21,127 bases of DNA from CAZQWJ01 sp964597265 (lineage in GTDB: Bacteria > Patescibacteriota > 4484-211 > JAGQKX01): the NCBI GenBank assembly GCA_964597265.1, contig CAZQWJ010000021.1, positions 1 through 21,127 of the forward strand. Reading direction: 5' to 3'. Below the pieces are notes generated by a model. It saw nothing but the letters and a program-made list of their open reading frames with translations, had not been told where the DNA came from and did not search any database. Each line of letters begins with the position of its first letter. Positions within the stretch are counted from its first letter, which is position 1. This document shows, one piece after another, positions 6,322 to 12,531 of this stretch. Both the position numbers and the translations under genes were made by a program.

Positions 6322-7371
6322 ATGCGTATCACAGAACTTGACTACCATCTGCCACCGGAAAAAATCGCACAATATCCTCCAGAAGTAAGAGGCAATGCCA
6401 AGTTGCTTGTTCTCCACAAAACAACTGGGAATATCGAACACCGTCGCTACACCGACCTACCGGAGTATCTGGACAAAGACGACCTGATCATAAGAAACAA
6501 CACCAAGGTCATCCCTGCCCGCCTCTACGCGATGAAAGAAAACGACACCCGGATCGAACTCCTGCTCCTAGAAAAACACCCTAACTCCCCCAACCTCCCC
6601 AACACCCCTACCGAAGTTATCTACCGCGGCAAACTTACCCCCGGCGACACCCTTGTATGCCACGACGAAACACTCACGGTCATGGACATAACACCACATG
6701 GTACTGCGCGTATCCAAAGCACCCGACCCCTCATTGAAATCGCCCAGGAGCATGGCGAAGCGCCCATCCCACCGTATCTCAAACGTGATGCTACGCCAGA
6801 AGATAAAAAACGATACCAGACTGTCTTTGCGCAGGACCCCGGCTCAGTCGCAGCCCCTACTGCATCGCTTAACTTTACAAAAGAGTTGGAACAAACATTA
6901 CGAAACAACGGCGTACTCATCGAAGAACTCACTCTCCACGTTGGCCGCGGCACCTTCCTGCCGGTTAAAACCAATAACGTAGAAGATCACACCATGCATC
7001 AGGAGTTTTACACCATCCCGCCTCAAACTACCCAAACCTTACTAAACACCCTAACCACTAATCATCGCGTAGTCGCACTCGGTACCACCGTCACCCGTGC
7101 GCTCGAACACGCCGCCCCTGTCATCAATCACACCCCAACCTCCCCAAATACCCTAATCCCCATCCAAGCAGAAGCAGACATCTTCATCTATCCTGGCTAT
7201 GAGTTTCAAATCGTCGACGTACTCCTCACCAACTTCCACGCACCCAAATCAACAGTCCTACTCCTTGCTGCCGCCTTCGCCGGCAAAGACAACCTCCTCA
7301 ATGCCTACGAAGAAGCACTCGCCAACAATTACAAATTCCTGTCGTATGGAGATAGTATGCTGATTATTTGA
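6322..7371 (+). CDS. queA: S-adenosylmethionine:tRNA ribosyltransferase-isomerase
   Basis: QueA transfers and isomerises the ribosyl group of S-adenosylmethionine onto preQ1 at the tRNA wobble position, giving epoxyqueuosine. At 349 residues it has normal length. Family signatures are YHLPPEKIAQYPPEVRGNAK, the PPYLKR segment, QDPGSVAAPTASLNFT, HVGRGTFLPVK, HTMHQEFY, GTTVTRALE, TNFHAPKSTVLLLAAAF and the C-terminal FLSYGDSMLI. The usual PTAGLHF reads PTASLNF here, a small departure. A Pro/Asn-rich stretch near residues 90-101 (HPNSPNLPNTPT) looks like an inserted low-complexity loop. The ATG is six bases after a TACAAT. It is divergent from the kinase and ends with UGA. Confidence 0.96.
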   Translation: MRITELDYHLPPEKIAQYPPEVRGNAKLLVLHKTTGNIEHRRYTDLPEYLDKDDLIIRNNTKVIPARLYAMKENDTRIELLLLEKHPNSPNLPNTPTEVIYRGKLTPGDTLVCHDETLTVMDITPHGTARIQSTRPLIEIAQEHGEAPIPPYLKRDATPEDKKRYQTVFAQDPGSVAAPTASLNFTKELEQTLRNNGVLIEELTLHVGRGTFLPVKTNNVEDHTMHQEFYTIPPQTTQTLLNTLTTNHRVVALGTTVTRALEHAAPVINHTPTSPNTLIPIQAEADIFIYPGYEFQIVDVLLTNFHAPKSTVLLLAAAFAGKDNLLNAYEEALANNYKFLSYGDSMLII

Positions 7372-7439
7372 GAAGTATAATAACTAAATGCTAGTACCTA
7401 CGAAAAAATTAGATAATGGTTATCCCCACTCGCAACTGA

Positions 7440-8003
7440 TCATTCTTCATGACCTTCCAGGCTGTCCTTATACATCTGCTCCAACTGTCGCCAATTGTTT
7501 GGAATTTGTGTACCTTGTGCCGCAAGAGTACGGGCGTATACGATAACGGGCTCAAGTTCTTGTTCAAACCGCTCTATTCTTCCATCAGGATAGTAACTAC
7601 CTTGGTTTTTCAATTTGTCTGCTGCTACATAGTTGGCAAAGTATTGTGGGATTAAGTCTGGTCTCCACAGCGCTACCCTCCGCAACCAATCTGTCACATC
7701 CGCTGCATAATCTTTGCCCTGTGCTTCATCAAACCGCGCTATTAAATCTTCACCTCTTTGTATAACGTTATCTCTTTGTGCTGCATCAAATCGTGGCATT
7801 TCCCTTGTTGGATCATCAAGTACTACCATAGATCCATCTTCTTGCGGCATGTACACATCGGCCTGAATCTGCTCCAACACTTGTGTTGCAACGTGGTAGA
7901 AATGTGTAGCCAATGCGCGTTGGCGTTCTAGATCTCTTGTAGCAAGTTCCGTGAAAGGCCTTTGAAAATCTCGTGGTTCTGGGGTTAAGCTCTTCTCTGT
8001 CAT
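7440..8003 (-). CDS. Hypothetical soluble protein (187 aa), downstream of murB
   Basis: I do not recognise a family. The protein is 187 residues, hydrophilic and rich in acidic, Arg and Gln residues, with no signal peptide or membrane segment. The first part (TRDLERQRALATHFYHVATQVLEQI) looks helical. The middle has a WLRRVALWRPDLIPQYFANY segment with several aromatics, and the C terminus is again helical and acidic. It starts 16 bases after the murB stop with no Shine-Dalgarno, so it may be co-transcribed with murB, though a TATAAG (8019-8024) within the murB end could serve as its own -10. It converges on queA across a 68-base gap without a clear terminator. Confidence 0.8.
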   Translation of the reverse strand: MTEKSLTPEPRDFQRPFTELATRDLERQRALATHFYHVATQVLEQIQADVYMPQEDGSMVVLDDPTREMPRFDAAQRDNVIQRGEDLIARFDEAQGKDYAADVTDWLRRVALWRPDLIPQYFANYVAADKLKNQGSYYPDGRIERFEQELEPVIVYARTLAAQGTQIPNNWRQLEQMYKDSLEGHEE

Positions 8004-8019
8004 ACGTATACACTTAATC

Positions 8020-9093
8020 TTATACTATCCGCACCTCACTCACCAGGTCGACGTCGTATGCATCTTTGACGCTTTGTTTCATCTGTTCGGTGAAATCAAA
8101 CACCTCGCGGCCACTGGCCTCGCCGGTGGTCACCACAATCAACGCGTGTTTGTCAAACGTGCCTACGTTGCCAATCCACTTACCCTTCCAAGCCAGCTCC
8201 TCCAAAAGCCGGCCTGCAGGGATCTTCACAATCTCATCTTGGCCTGTGTCGTGCCAATCCAAACGATCATATTCCATCTTGGTAATCGGATAGTGCTGCA
8301 ACTCTAGGATTTCTTTTTCCAATTCGTGAAACTTCTCGACTGTGACAAATGGATTCACAAAAAAACTTCCACACGTGCCATACTCTGACACTTCGGGCAG
8401 CTTCGCCCTGCGTTGCAAAACGATCGCTTCAGCCACGTCTTTTGGCGTGTAGGGTGGCTCTTTGATCTGCTTAAGCCAGGTTGCCAAAGACTCATACGCA
8501 AACCTGCCATGATAATGCGTATCATAGTTGGGTTGTTTTGAAAGTTTGACCGTCACTTGCGTCACCAGATACTGATCCTGCAAGGTAGTTTTGAAAATAC
8601 TAGAGCGATACGCCGGCTCAGTTTCTTCTTTTGAGAACGCCCGAATATCGCCGGTTGCCAATTCGACTGCCTCGACCGAAACAAGTACGTCTTCGAACGT
8701 CTGTCCATACGCTGCGATATTTTGGACCGGTGCACCACCGACACTGCCGGGGATGTACGCCAAATTCTCAACACCGCTCCAGCCTTTTTCCACCACGTAC
8801 ATGACAAACCCATGCCAATCCTCTCCAGCACCGACCTGTAGCGTTACGGAGTCTTTATCTTCTTCCAAAACAACGATACCGTTAAATGACGGTCGCAACA
8901 CCAAACCCTCAACGTCCTTGGTAAAAAGCACATTACTCCCACCACCCAAGACAAACTTAGGCATATCGGTATATGGTGACGTGTTCAGAACATCGACTAG
9001 ATCCTCAATGCTTTGGGGTTCGCAAAAATATCGCGCACGGACATCTACCCGAAAGGTATTAAACGGTTTGAGAGTAACGTTTTCCTGTATCAT
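8020..9093 (-). CDS. murB: UDP-N-acetylenolpyruvoylglucosamine reductase
   Basis: MurB uses FAD and NADPH to reduce UDP-GlcNAc-enolpyruvate to UDP-MurNAc, the second committed step of peptidoglycan synthesis, in the cytoplasm. At 357 residues it resembles the longer, E. coli-like type I form. FAD-binding signatures are FVLGGGSNVLF and IPGSVGGAPVQNIAAYG; AYRSSIFK holds the catalytic Arg, GSFFVNP the catalytic Ser, PAGRLLEELAWKG is typical, and SEVRIV near the C terminus holds the catalytic Glu. The ATG has no Shine-Dalgarno but has TTGACT (9120-9125), 16 bases, then CATAAC (9098-9103) four bases upstream, consistent with leaderless expression. Confidence 0.96.
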   Translation of the reverse strand: MIQENVTLKPFNTFRVDVRARYFCEPQSIEDLVDVLNTSPYTDMPKFVLGGGSNVLFTKDVEGLVLRPSFNGIVVLEEDKDSVTLQVGAGEDWHGFVMYVVEKGWSGVENLAYIPGSVGGAPVQNIAAYGQTFEDVLVSVEAVELATGDIRAFSKEETEPAYRSSIFKTTLQDQYLVTQVTVKLSKQPNYDTHYHGRFAYESLATWLKQIKEPPYTPKDVAEAIVLQRRAKLPEVSEYGTCGSFFVNPFVTVEKFHELEKEILELQHYPITKMEYDRLDWHDTGQDEIVKIPAGRLLEELAWKGKWIGNVGTFDKHALIVVTTGEASGREVFDFTEQMKQSVKDAYDVDLVSEVRIV

Positions 9094-9097
9094 GTGA

Positions 9098-9125
9098 GTT
9101 ATGTGTAACCTGAAGGAGCAGTCAA
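9098..9125 (-). promoter_or_regulatory. Probable murB promoter
   Basis: TTGACT (9120-9125) and CATAAC (9098-9103) on the minus strand with a 16-base spacer. The start codon follows after only four bases. Confidence 0.45.
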
Positions 9126-9153
9126 TAAGAACGGATAACCTTAGTTGTGTTCG

Positions 9154-10326
9154 CTATGCTTGCGTTTGATAAAAGAACCGTTCACGTTTTACCATGAACA
9201 CAGAACCAAGCGTCAGTATAGTTGCAATGATCATTTGTGCCATGTTCACAAATGGTATCAACCCTATCACATAATATACGCCCAATCCCAGCGCAAACAG
9301 CACAAACTTGTTATATGATGGTGACTTCAGCATTTTTTCCGAGATAAACGAGCCGTACAAAACTCCAACGAAGATCTTTGCAAAGTATATTTCCAAAAAG
9401 AAAAGTCCCATGAGCAATAACCCCAGAGGAATACCAACGACTGTCAACATGACAACGATAATAACCGGCATCGTACCAAACATAACAACAATACCCCAAC
9501 CCAAACTCCCCCAAAACCTATTGCGCATGGTTAGTGCCACATTTCTGGCTACGTCACCAAAGAAGTGCAAAAACATAAAACCTATCAAAAGCGCGGCTGC
9601 GTATGACCACAGATGGTAACCTATACTCATCCCCTCAAAAACCCCTCGTGTATCAAAACGTTCCCAATCAGATGTGTACGGAACTGGATCAATAGAGTGT
9701 ATAGCTCCATGTACCGTCAAAGACTCGGGTAAGCCGGTGTCTTGTCCGAGAGAATACGAAAGGTCGCCGACAATCGTTGCATCATCTCCAGCTGTCAGCG
9801 TACTAAGAGACAGCCACGCATCTTTTTCCACAGTCCCGTTGAAATCAAACGATCCTGCCGCACCGTACATGCCTCTGCCAACAGAGGCGTTACTGCCCAC
9901 ACTACCTCCACCAAAGATAAACCCGCCGGCGATGGTCACATCATCAGAAACCGAGACAGTTCCACCAGCGGTAATCAGACTATCTCCAATTGAAGCAGCA
10001 CGTACTATCACTGTTCCACCAGCTGCTATGACATCCTCAGCTACGGTTCCGGTTATTTCAACAACCGCTCCGGTAGCATACACATCACCATTAATCGTAC
10101 CGGAAATAACGACTCTCTCCGCAGCGGCGTATACATCACCATGCACTGTCCCAGCGATGGTAACACTTTCAGCAGCAACCAACACATCGTCATCAACTAC
10201 TTCGTCTACGGGAAGTGTATAAGAAGAAGCGCTCTGGGAAACAATCCGGGCAAAAGTCACGGGTACAACCAGAAGGCTGACACATACAACGGCAAAGAAG
10301 AGTTTTGCAACTTTTGCACTGTTCAT
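9154..10326 (-). CDS. Secreted beta-helix (bactofilin-like) protein with C-terminal membrane domain
   Basis: A 390-residue protein from this start. It has a signal peptide (residues 1-26, KLFFAVVCVSLLVVPVTFA), then a region of roughly 150 residues made of short repeats such as GDVYAAAERVVISGTI and GDVYATGAVVEITGTV, each about one turn of a right-handed beta-helix as in bactofilins (polymer-forming cytoskeletal family). About four membrane segments follow from residue 245 onward, then a basic end (KRERFFYQTQA). With the signal peptide the helix should face outside and be held by the C-terminal domain, so a surface scaffold is a reasonable inference. The frame extends to 10395, but ATG 10326 matches the signal peptide and lies ten bases after a good promoter. 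It ends 60 bases upstream of murB. Confidence 0.85.
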   Translation of the reverse strand: MNSAKVAKLFFAVVCVSLLVVPVTFARIVSQSASSYTLPVDEVVDDDVLVAAESVTIAGTVHGDVYAAAERVVISGTINGDVYATGAVVEITGTVAEDVIAAGGTVIVRAASIGDSLITAGGTVSVSDDVTIAGGFIFGGGSVGSNASVGRGMYGAAGSFDFNGTVEKDAWLSLSTLTAGDDATIVGDLSYSLGQDTGLPESLTVHGAIHSIDPVPYTSDWERFDTRGVFEGMSIGYHLWSYAAALLIGFMFLHFFGDVARNVALTMRNRFWGSLGWGIVVMFGTMPVIIVVMLTVVGIPLGLLLMGLFFLEIYFAKIFVGVLYGSFISEKMLKSPSYNKFVLFALGLGVYYVIGLIPFVNMAQMIIATILTLGSVFMVKRERFFYQTQA

Positions 10327-10336
10327 ATATGTTTTT

Positions 10337-10365
10337 ATTGTACGCCCGTGCACATGCGGTGTAAA
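10337..10365 (-). promoter_or_regulatory. Promoter of the beta-helix membrane protein gene
   Basis: TTTACA (10360-10365), a 17-base spacer and TACAAT (10337-10342) on the minus strand. Predicted start near 10330 gives a leader of about four bases before ATG 10326 and excludes the longer reading frame start. Confidence 0.65.
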
Positions 10366-10387
10366 GCGACTCATATCACACGTGCGT

Positions 10388-11467
10388 TTACTCATCCAAG
10401 ATCAGTATCTGATGTAATTGCTTGATGAGAGAAACGGTCACTGGCGGAGCCAACAGGCTATAGGAGTCTATACCATCTTTGTCTTGCACTACCCAAGGTT
10501 TGGTCGTGGTAGTAACCTGCTTAGTGGTCCCATCATACGAATACATATACTCAGGCGTTATTTCATACTCATCAACAAGTTTATCCGCCTCAGAAACAGG
10601 GATTGTATTACGCAGCTTAATAAGCGGAACGCCTCTCAGTTTTAACGCATACTGGATAAGTTGTTCGTCTGCCTCCAGCCGTTCACGAATCCCCTCAAGT
10701 CCCAATTCATCGCCTTCTTTTGGTAGCATACGTTGTGTTTCATACCCCTCGCAGGAAGGGTTTTCACATAGTAAGTAAAATGCACCATCCTGCTCATCGT
10801 ATTCAATTTTCTTGGTAGTCAAAAAGCGTGTATTGCGCGATAGGTTACACCGTGGACAAACGACTCGTGATTTGACACGTGCATCAAGTACAGAATCGGG
10901 AATATCGATCAACACAAAAAGATCGGGGTCGTCGCGCAGATTCATGATCTCGCGGAAATACAAAGAATATGAAATCTGATCCAACCCGCGCGGGAATCCA
11001 TCTATCATAATCGCCCTATCCTGCACCTGTTCGATTTCGCGTTTGACCAACGCAAGGATAAATTCCGTCGGTAGCAAGGTTTTTGTATCTCTCTGTACCA
11101 AAGCATCAAGTGCATCTTCTGGTGCGAGGGTTCCCCTGTAATTTGTTTCCAAATACGATAGTAGCCGTTGTTTTTCCTCAGGCGATTCTATTGCCGAGTG
11201 GACGTGACGAACAATATCTCCGACTGAAACGTGGGCAAGTCGATGTTCTCCAAAAATCTCACCCAGCATCTTGCTGTATGTTCCTTTACCAGCACCTTTT
11301 TTGGCAAGCCAAAAACTGAGAAATGATCCACGATCCAGATATTCTTTGAGCTCTTCTATTTCTGAACCCACTTTCGTTTGGAAATATTCATAGCGTCCGG
11401 CAGGGGCGGCCAAGTCGAAGGTAGTAGTAAGATTGTCAATTTTGGTCTTAAACAGCGGAAACGCCAT
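10388..11467 (-). CDS. Extended adenylate kinase-like nucleoside monophosphate kinase with zinc-type LID
   Basis: Predicted to transfer phosphate from ATP to a nucleoside monophosphate (AMP by analogy). Adenylate kinase motifs are in order: P-loop KKGAGKGTY (Lys61), SVGDIVR (NMP-binding), DGFPRGLDQ (156-164), the R-x2-C LID hinge with Cys204, Cys207, Cys234 and Cys239 arranged as a four-Cys zinc site, and IRERLEADEQ. The first Gly of the P-loop is Ala. The core is normal, but at 359 residues the protein is far longer than the usual 190-220: about 50 residues precede the P-loop and about 60-70 follow the core. Neither extension matches a domain I know. TATAAT lies ten bases before the ATG. A role as the cell's main adenylate kinase is plausible but unproven. 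Confidence 0.85.
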   Translation of the reverse strand: MAFPLFKTKIDNLTTTFDLAAPAGRYEYFQTKVGSEIEELKEYLDRGSFLSFWLAKKGAGKGTYSKMLGEIFGEHRLAHVSVGDIVRHVHSAIESPEEKQRLLSYLETNYRGTLAPEDALDALVQRDTKTLLPTEFILALVKREIEQVQDRAIMIDGFPRGLDQISYSLYFREIMNLRDDPDLFVLIDIPDSVLDARVKSRVVCPRCNLSRNTRFLTTKKIEYDEQDGAFYLLCENPSCEGYETQRMLPKEGDELGLEGIRERLEADEQLIQYALKLRGVPLIKLRNTIPVSEADKLVDEYEITPEYMYSYDGTTKQVTTTTKPWVVQDKDGIDSYSLLAPPVTVSLIKQLHQILILDE

Positions 11468-11477
11468 AAACAGAAAT

Positions 11478-11483
11478 ATTATA
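11478..11483 (-). promoter_or_regulatory. -10 element of the adenylate kinase-like gene
   Basis: Consensus TATAAT on the minus strand, ten bases before the ATG at 11467. The -35 position falls inside the palindrome at 11489-11525 and does not resemble TTGACA. Confidence 0.55.
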
Positions 11484-11488
11484 GCACA

Positions 11489-11525
11489 ACATCCAACCCC
11501 GACTCCGGGAGTCGGGCGTTGATGT
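11489..11525. repeat. Long inverted repeat upstream of the adenylate kinase-like gene
   Basis: CCCGACTCC (11498-11506) and GGAGTCGGG (11508-11516) are perfect complements around one base. Outer arms ACATCcAAC and GTTGATGT extend the pairing. There is no U-tract on either strand, so it is a poor intrinsic terminator for the upstream flavoprotein. It may instead be an operator or a dispersed palindrome. Confidence 0.6.
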
Positions 11526-11569
11526 AGCGGGTAAAACTACCTGTCCAAATCATTGCCGTCCTATAACAA

Positions 11570-12517
11570 TTACTTAAATAGTACAATGTAGTTATACGCA
11601 GTCAATGTTGCCTTAATAGCATCACCCACAGAGATATTATTCTGGTCATACAGTTGATCTGTTACCGCACCTGCAGCATAAATTCCCGGCTGCGATGTTT
11701 CCCCTGTCCGATGATCGATAATGACCCGACCGTGCTCGTCCATATTCACGACTCCATGCAAAAAATCAGAATTGGGAATTGAACCTATCTCTACAAAAAC
11801 TCCCTGCACATCCAAATGTTTCGTCTCTCCCGAAATTTTGTCCAAATAGGTAATACCTGTTACCACTTTGTCTCCGAGGATCTCTTGTGTTTCACCGTTA
11901 TAAATAATTGTTACTTTTTTGCCTTCTTGCTCGAGTATTTTTGCTTTGGTGGCGTCATCTCCTTTCATGCGATCCTTCCTGATAAGTAGATAAATGTGTT
12001 CGGCATATGGTAGCGAGTCGATGACACCTTCCATTGCCGCGTTACCACTACCAACGATCACTACGTCTTTGCCGCGGAACAATGGCGCATCACATGTCGA
12101 ACAGTACACCACACCCCGACCAGCAAACTCTTTTTCTCCTGGTACGTCCAAAGTCCTGCGCCGTCCACCCGAAGCAACAACCAACGCTTTCGCACGATAC
12201 ACTCCTTTTGCAGTCTCAACCTCCCAAATCGGAGATAGTGCTGGACTCGAAACGTGCGCCTGTCTGACGACCGATACTCGTTCGGGAGATTTGATTTCTA
12301 CAGATTCCTGCACACGCACATGCTGCTCAAGCACCTGCGCTAGTTCAAAACCAGTCACGTGCAATGTACCAATCCAGTTTTCTATATCGTTGGATGTAAA
12401 CGACTGCCCGCCAAAACTTTCGGTAATAATCAGAGTCTGTAACTTTTTTCGTCCGGCGTAAACCGCGGCAGCTGCACCTCCAGGTCCACCACCAATGATG
12501 ATAAGGTCGTATAGCAT
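11570..12517 (-). CDS. Thioredoxin reductase/AhpF-like flavoprotein disulfide reductase with atypical cofactor motifs
   Basis: A 315-residue FAD and pyridine-nucleotide disulfide reductase. The FAD motif GGGPGGAAAAVYAGRK, a GEKEFAGRGVVY segment and the redox pair Cys139-Ser-Thr-Cys142 are present. Sequence style is closer to the reductase half of AhpF than to TrxB (GGQSFTSNDIENWIG, GVFVEIGSIPNSDFL, ATLTAYNYI), but without AhpF's N-terminal domain. Two departures stand out: the TrxB NADPH motif HRRxxxR is replaced by RKDRMKGD, and the near-universal AAGDVTD reads AAGAVTD, losing the Asp that contacts FAD ribitol. It starts 14 bases after the ATPase stop. No thioredoxin or AhpC gene is adjacent. 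Function as a thiol reductase is likely; cofactor preference is uncertain. Confidence 0.88.
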   Translation of the reverse strand: MLYDLIIIGGGPGGAAAAVYAGRKKLQTLIITESFGGQSFTSNDIENWIGTLHVTGFELAQVLEQHVRVQESVEIKSPERVSVVRQAHVSSPALSPIWEVETAKGVYRAKALVVASGGRRRTLDVPGEKEFAGRGVVYCSTCDAPLFRGKDVVIVGSGNAAMEGVIDSLPYAEHIYLLIRKDRMKGDDATKAKILEQEGKKVTIIYNGETQEILGDKVVTGITYLDKISGETKHLDVQGVFVEIGSIPNSDFLHGVVNMDEHGRVIIDHRTGETSQPGIYAAGAVTDQLYDQNNISVGDAIKATLTAYNYIVLFK

Positions 12518-12531
12518 AGGTCTGTCAAAAA

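Noticed and set aside
6322..7371. UGA recoding (Gracilibacteria/Absconditabacteria-type code)
   Set aside because: UGA ends queA and both ligase-type genes at family-typical C termini, and no in-frame UGA is needed for any protein.
8591..9097. 168-codon plus-strand frame opposite murB
   Set aside because: It lies wholly inside a clear MurB coding region and its composition is typical of antisense sequence.
9674..10222. 182-codon plus-strand frame opposite the beta-helix gene
   Set aside because: A Thr/Pro/Ser-rich shadow of the repeat-encoding strand. The minus frame has a signal peptide, membrane segments and a promoter.
11994..12461. 155-codon plus-strand frame opposite the flavoprotein gene
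   Set aside because: Shadow of a conserved disulfide reductase; no initiation signals or recognisable domain.
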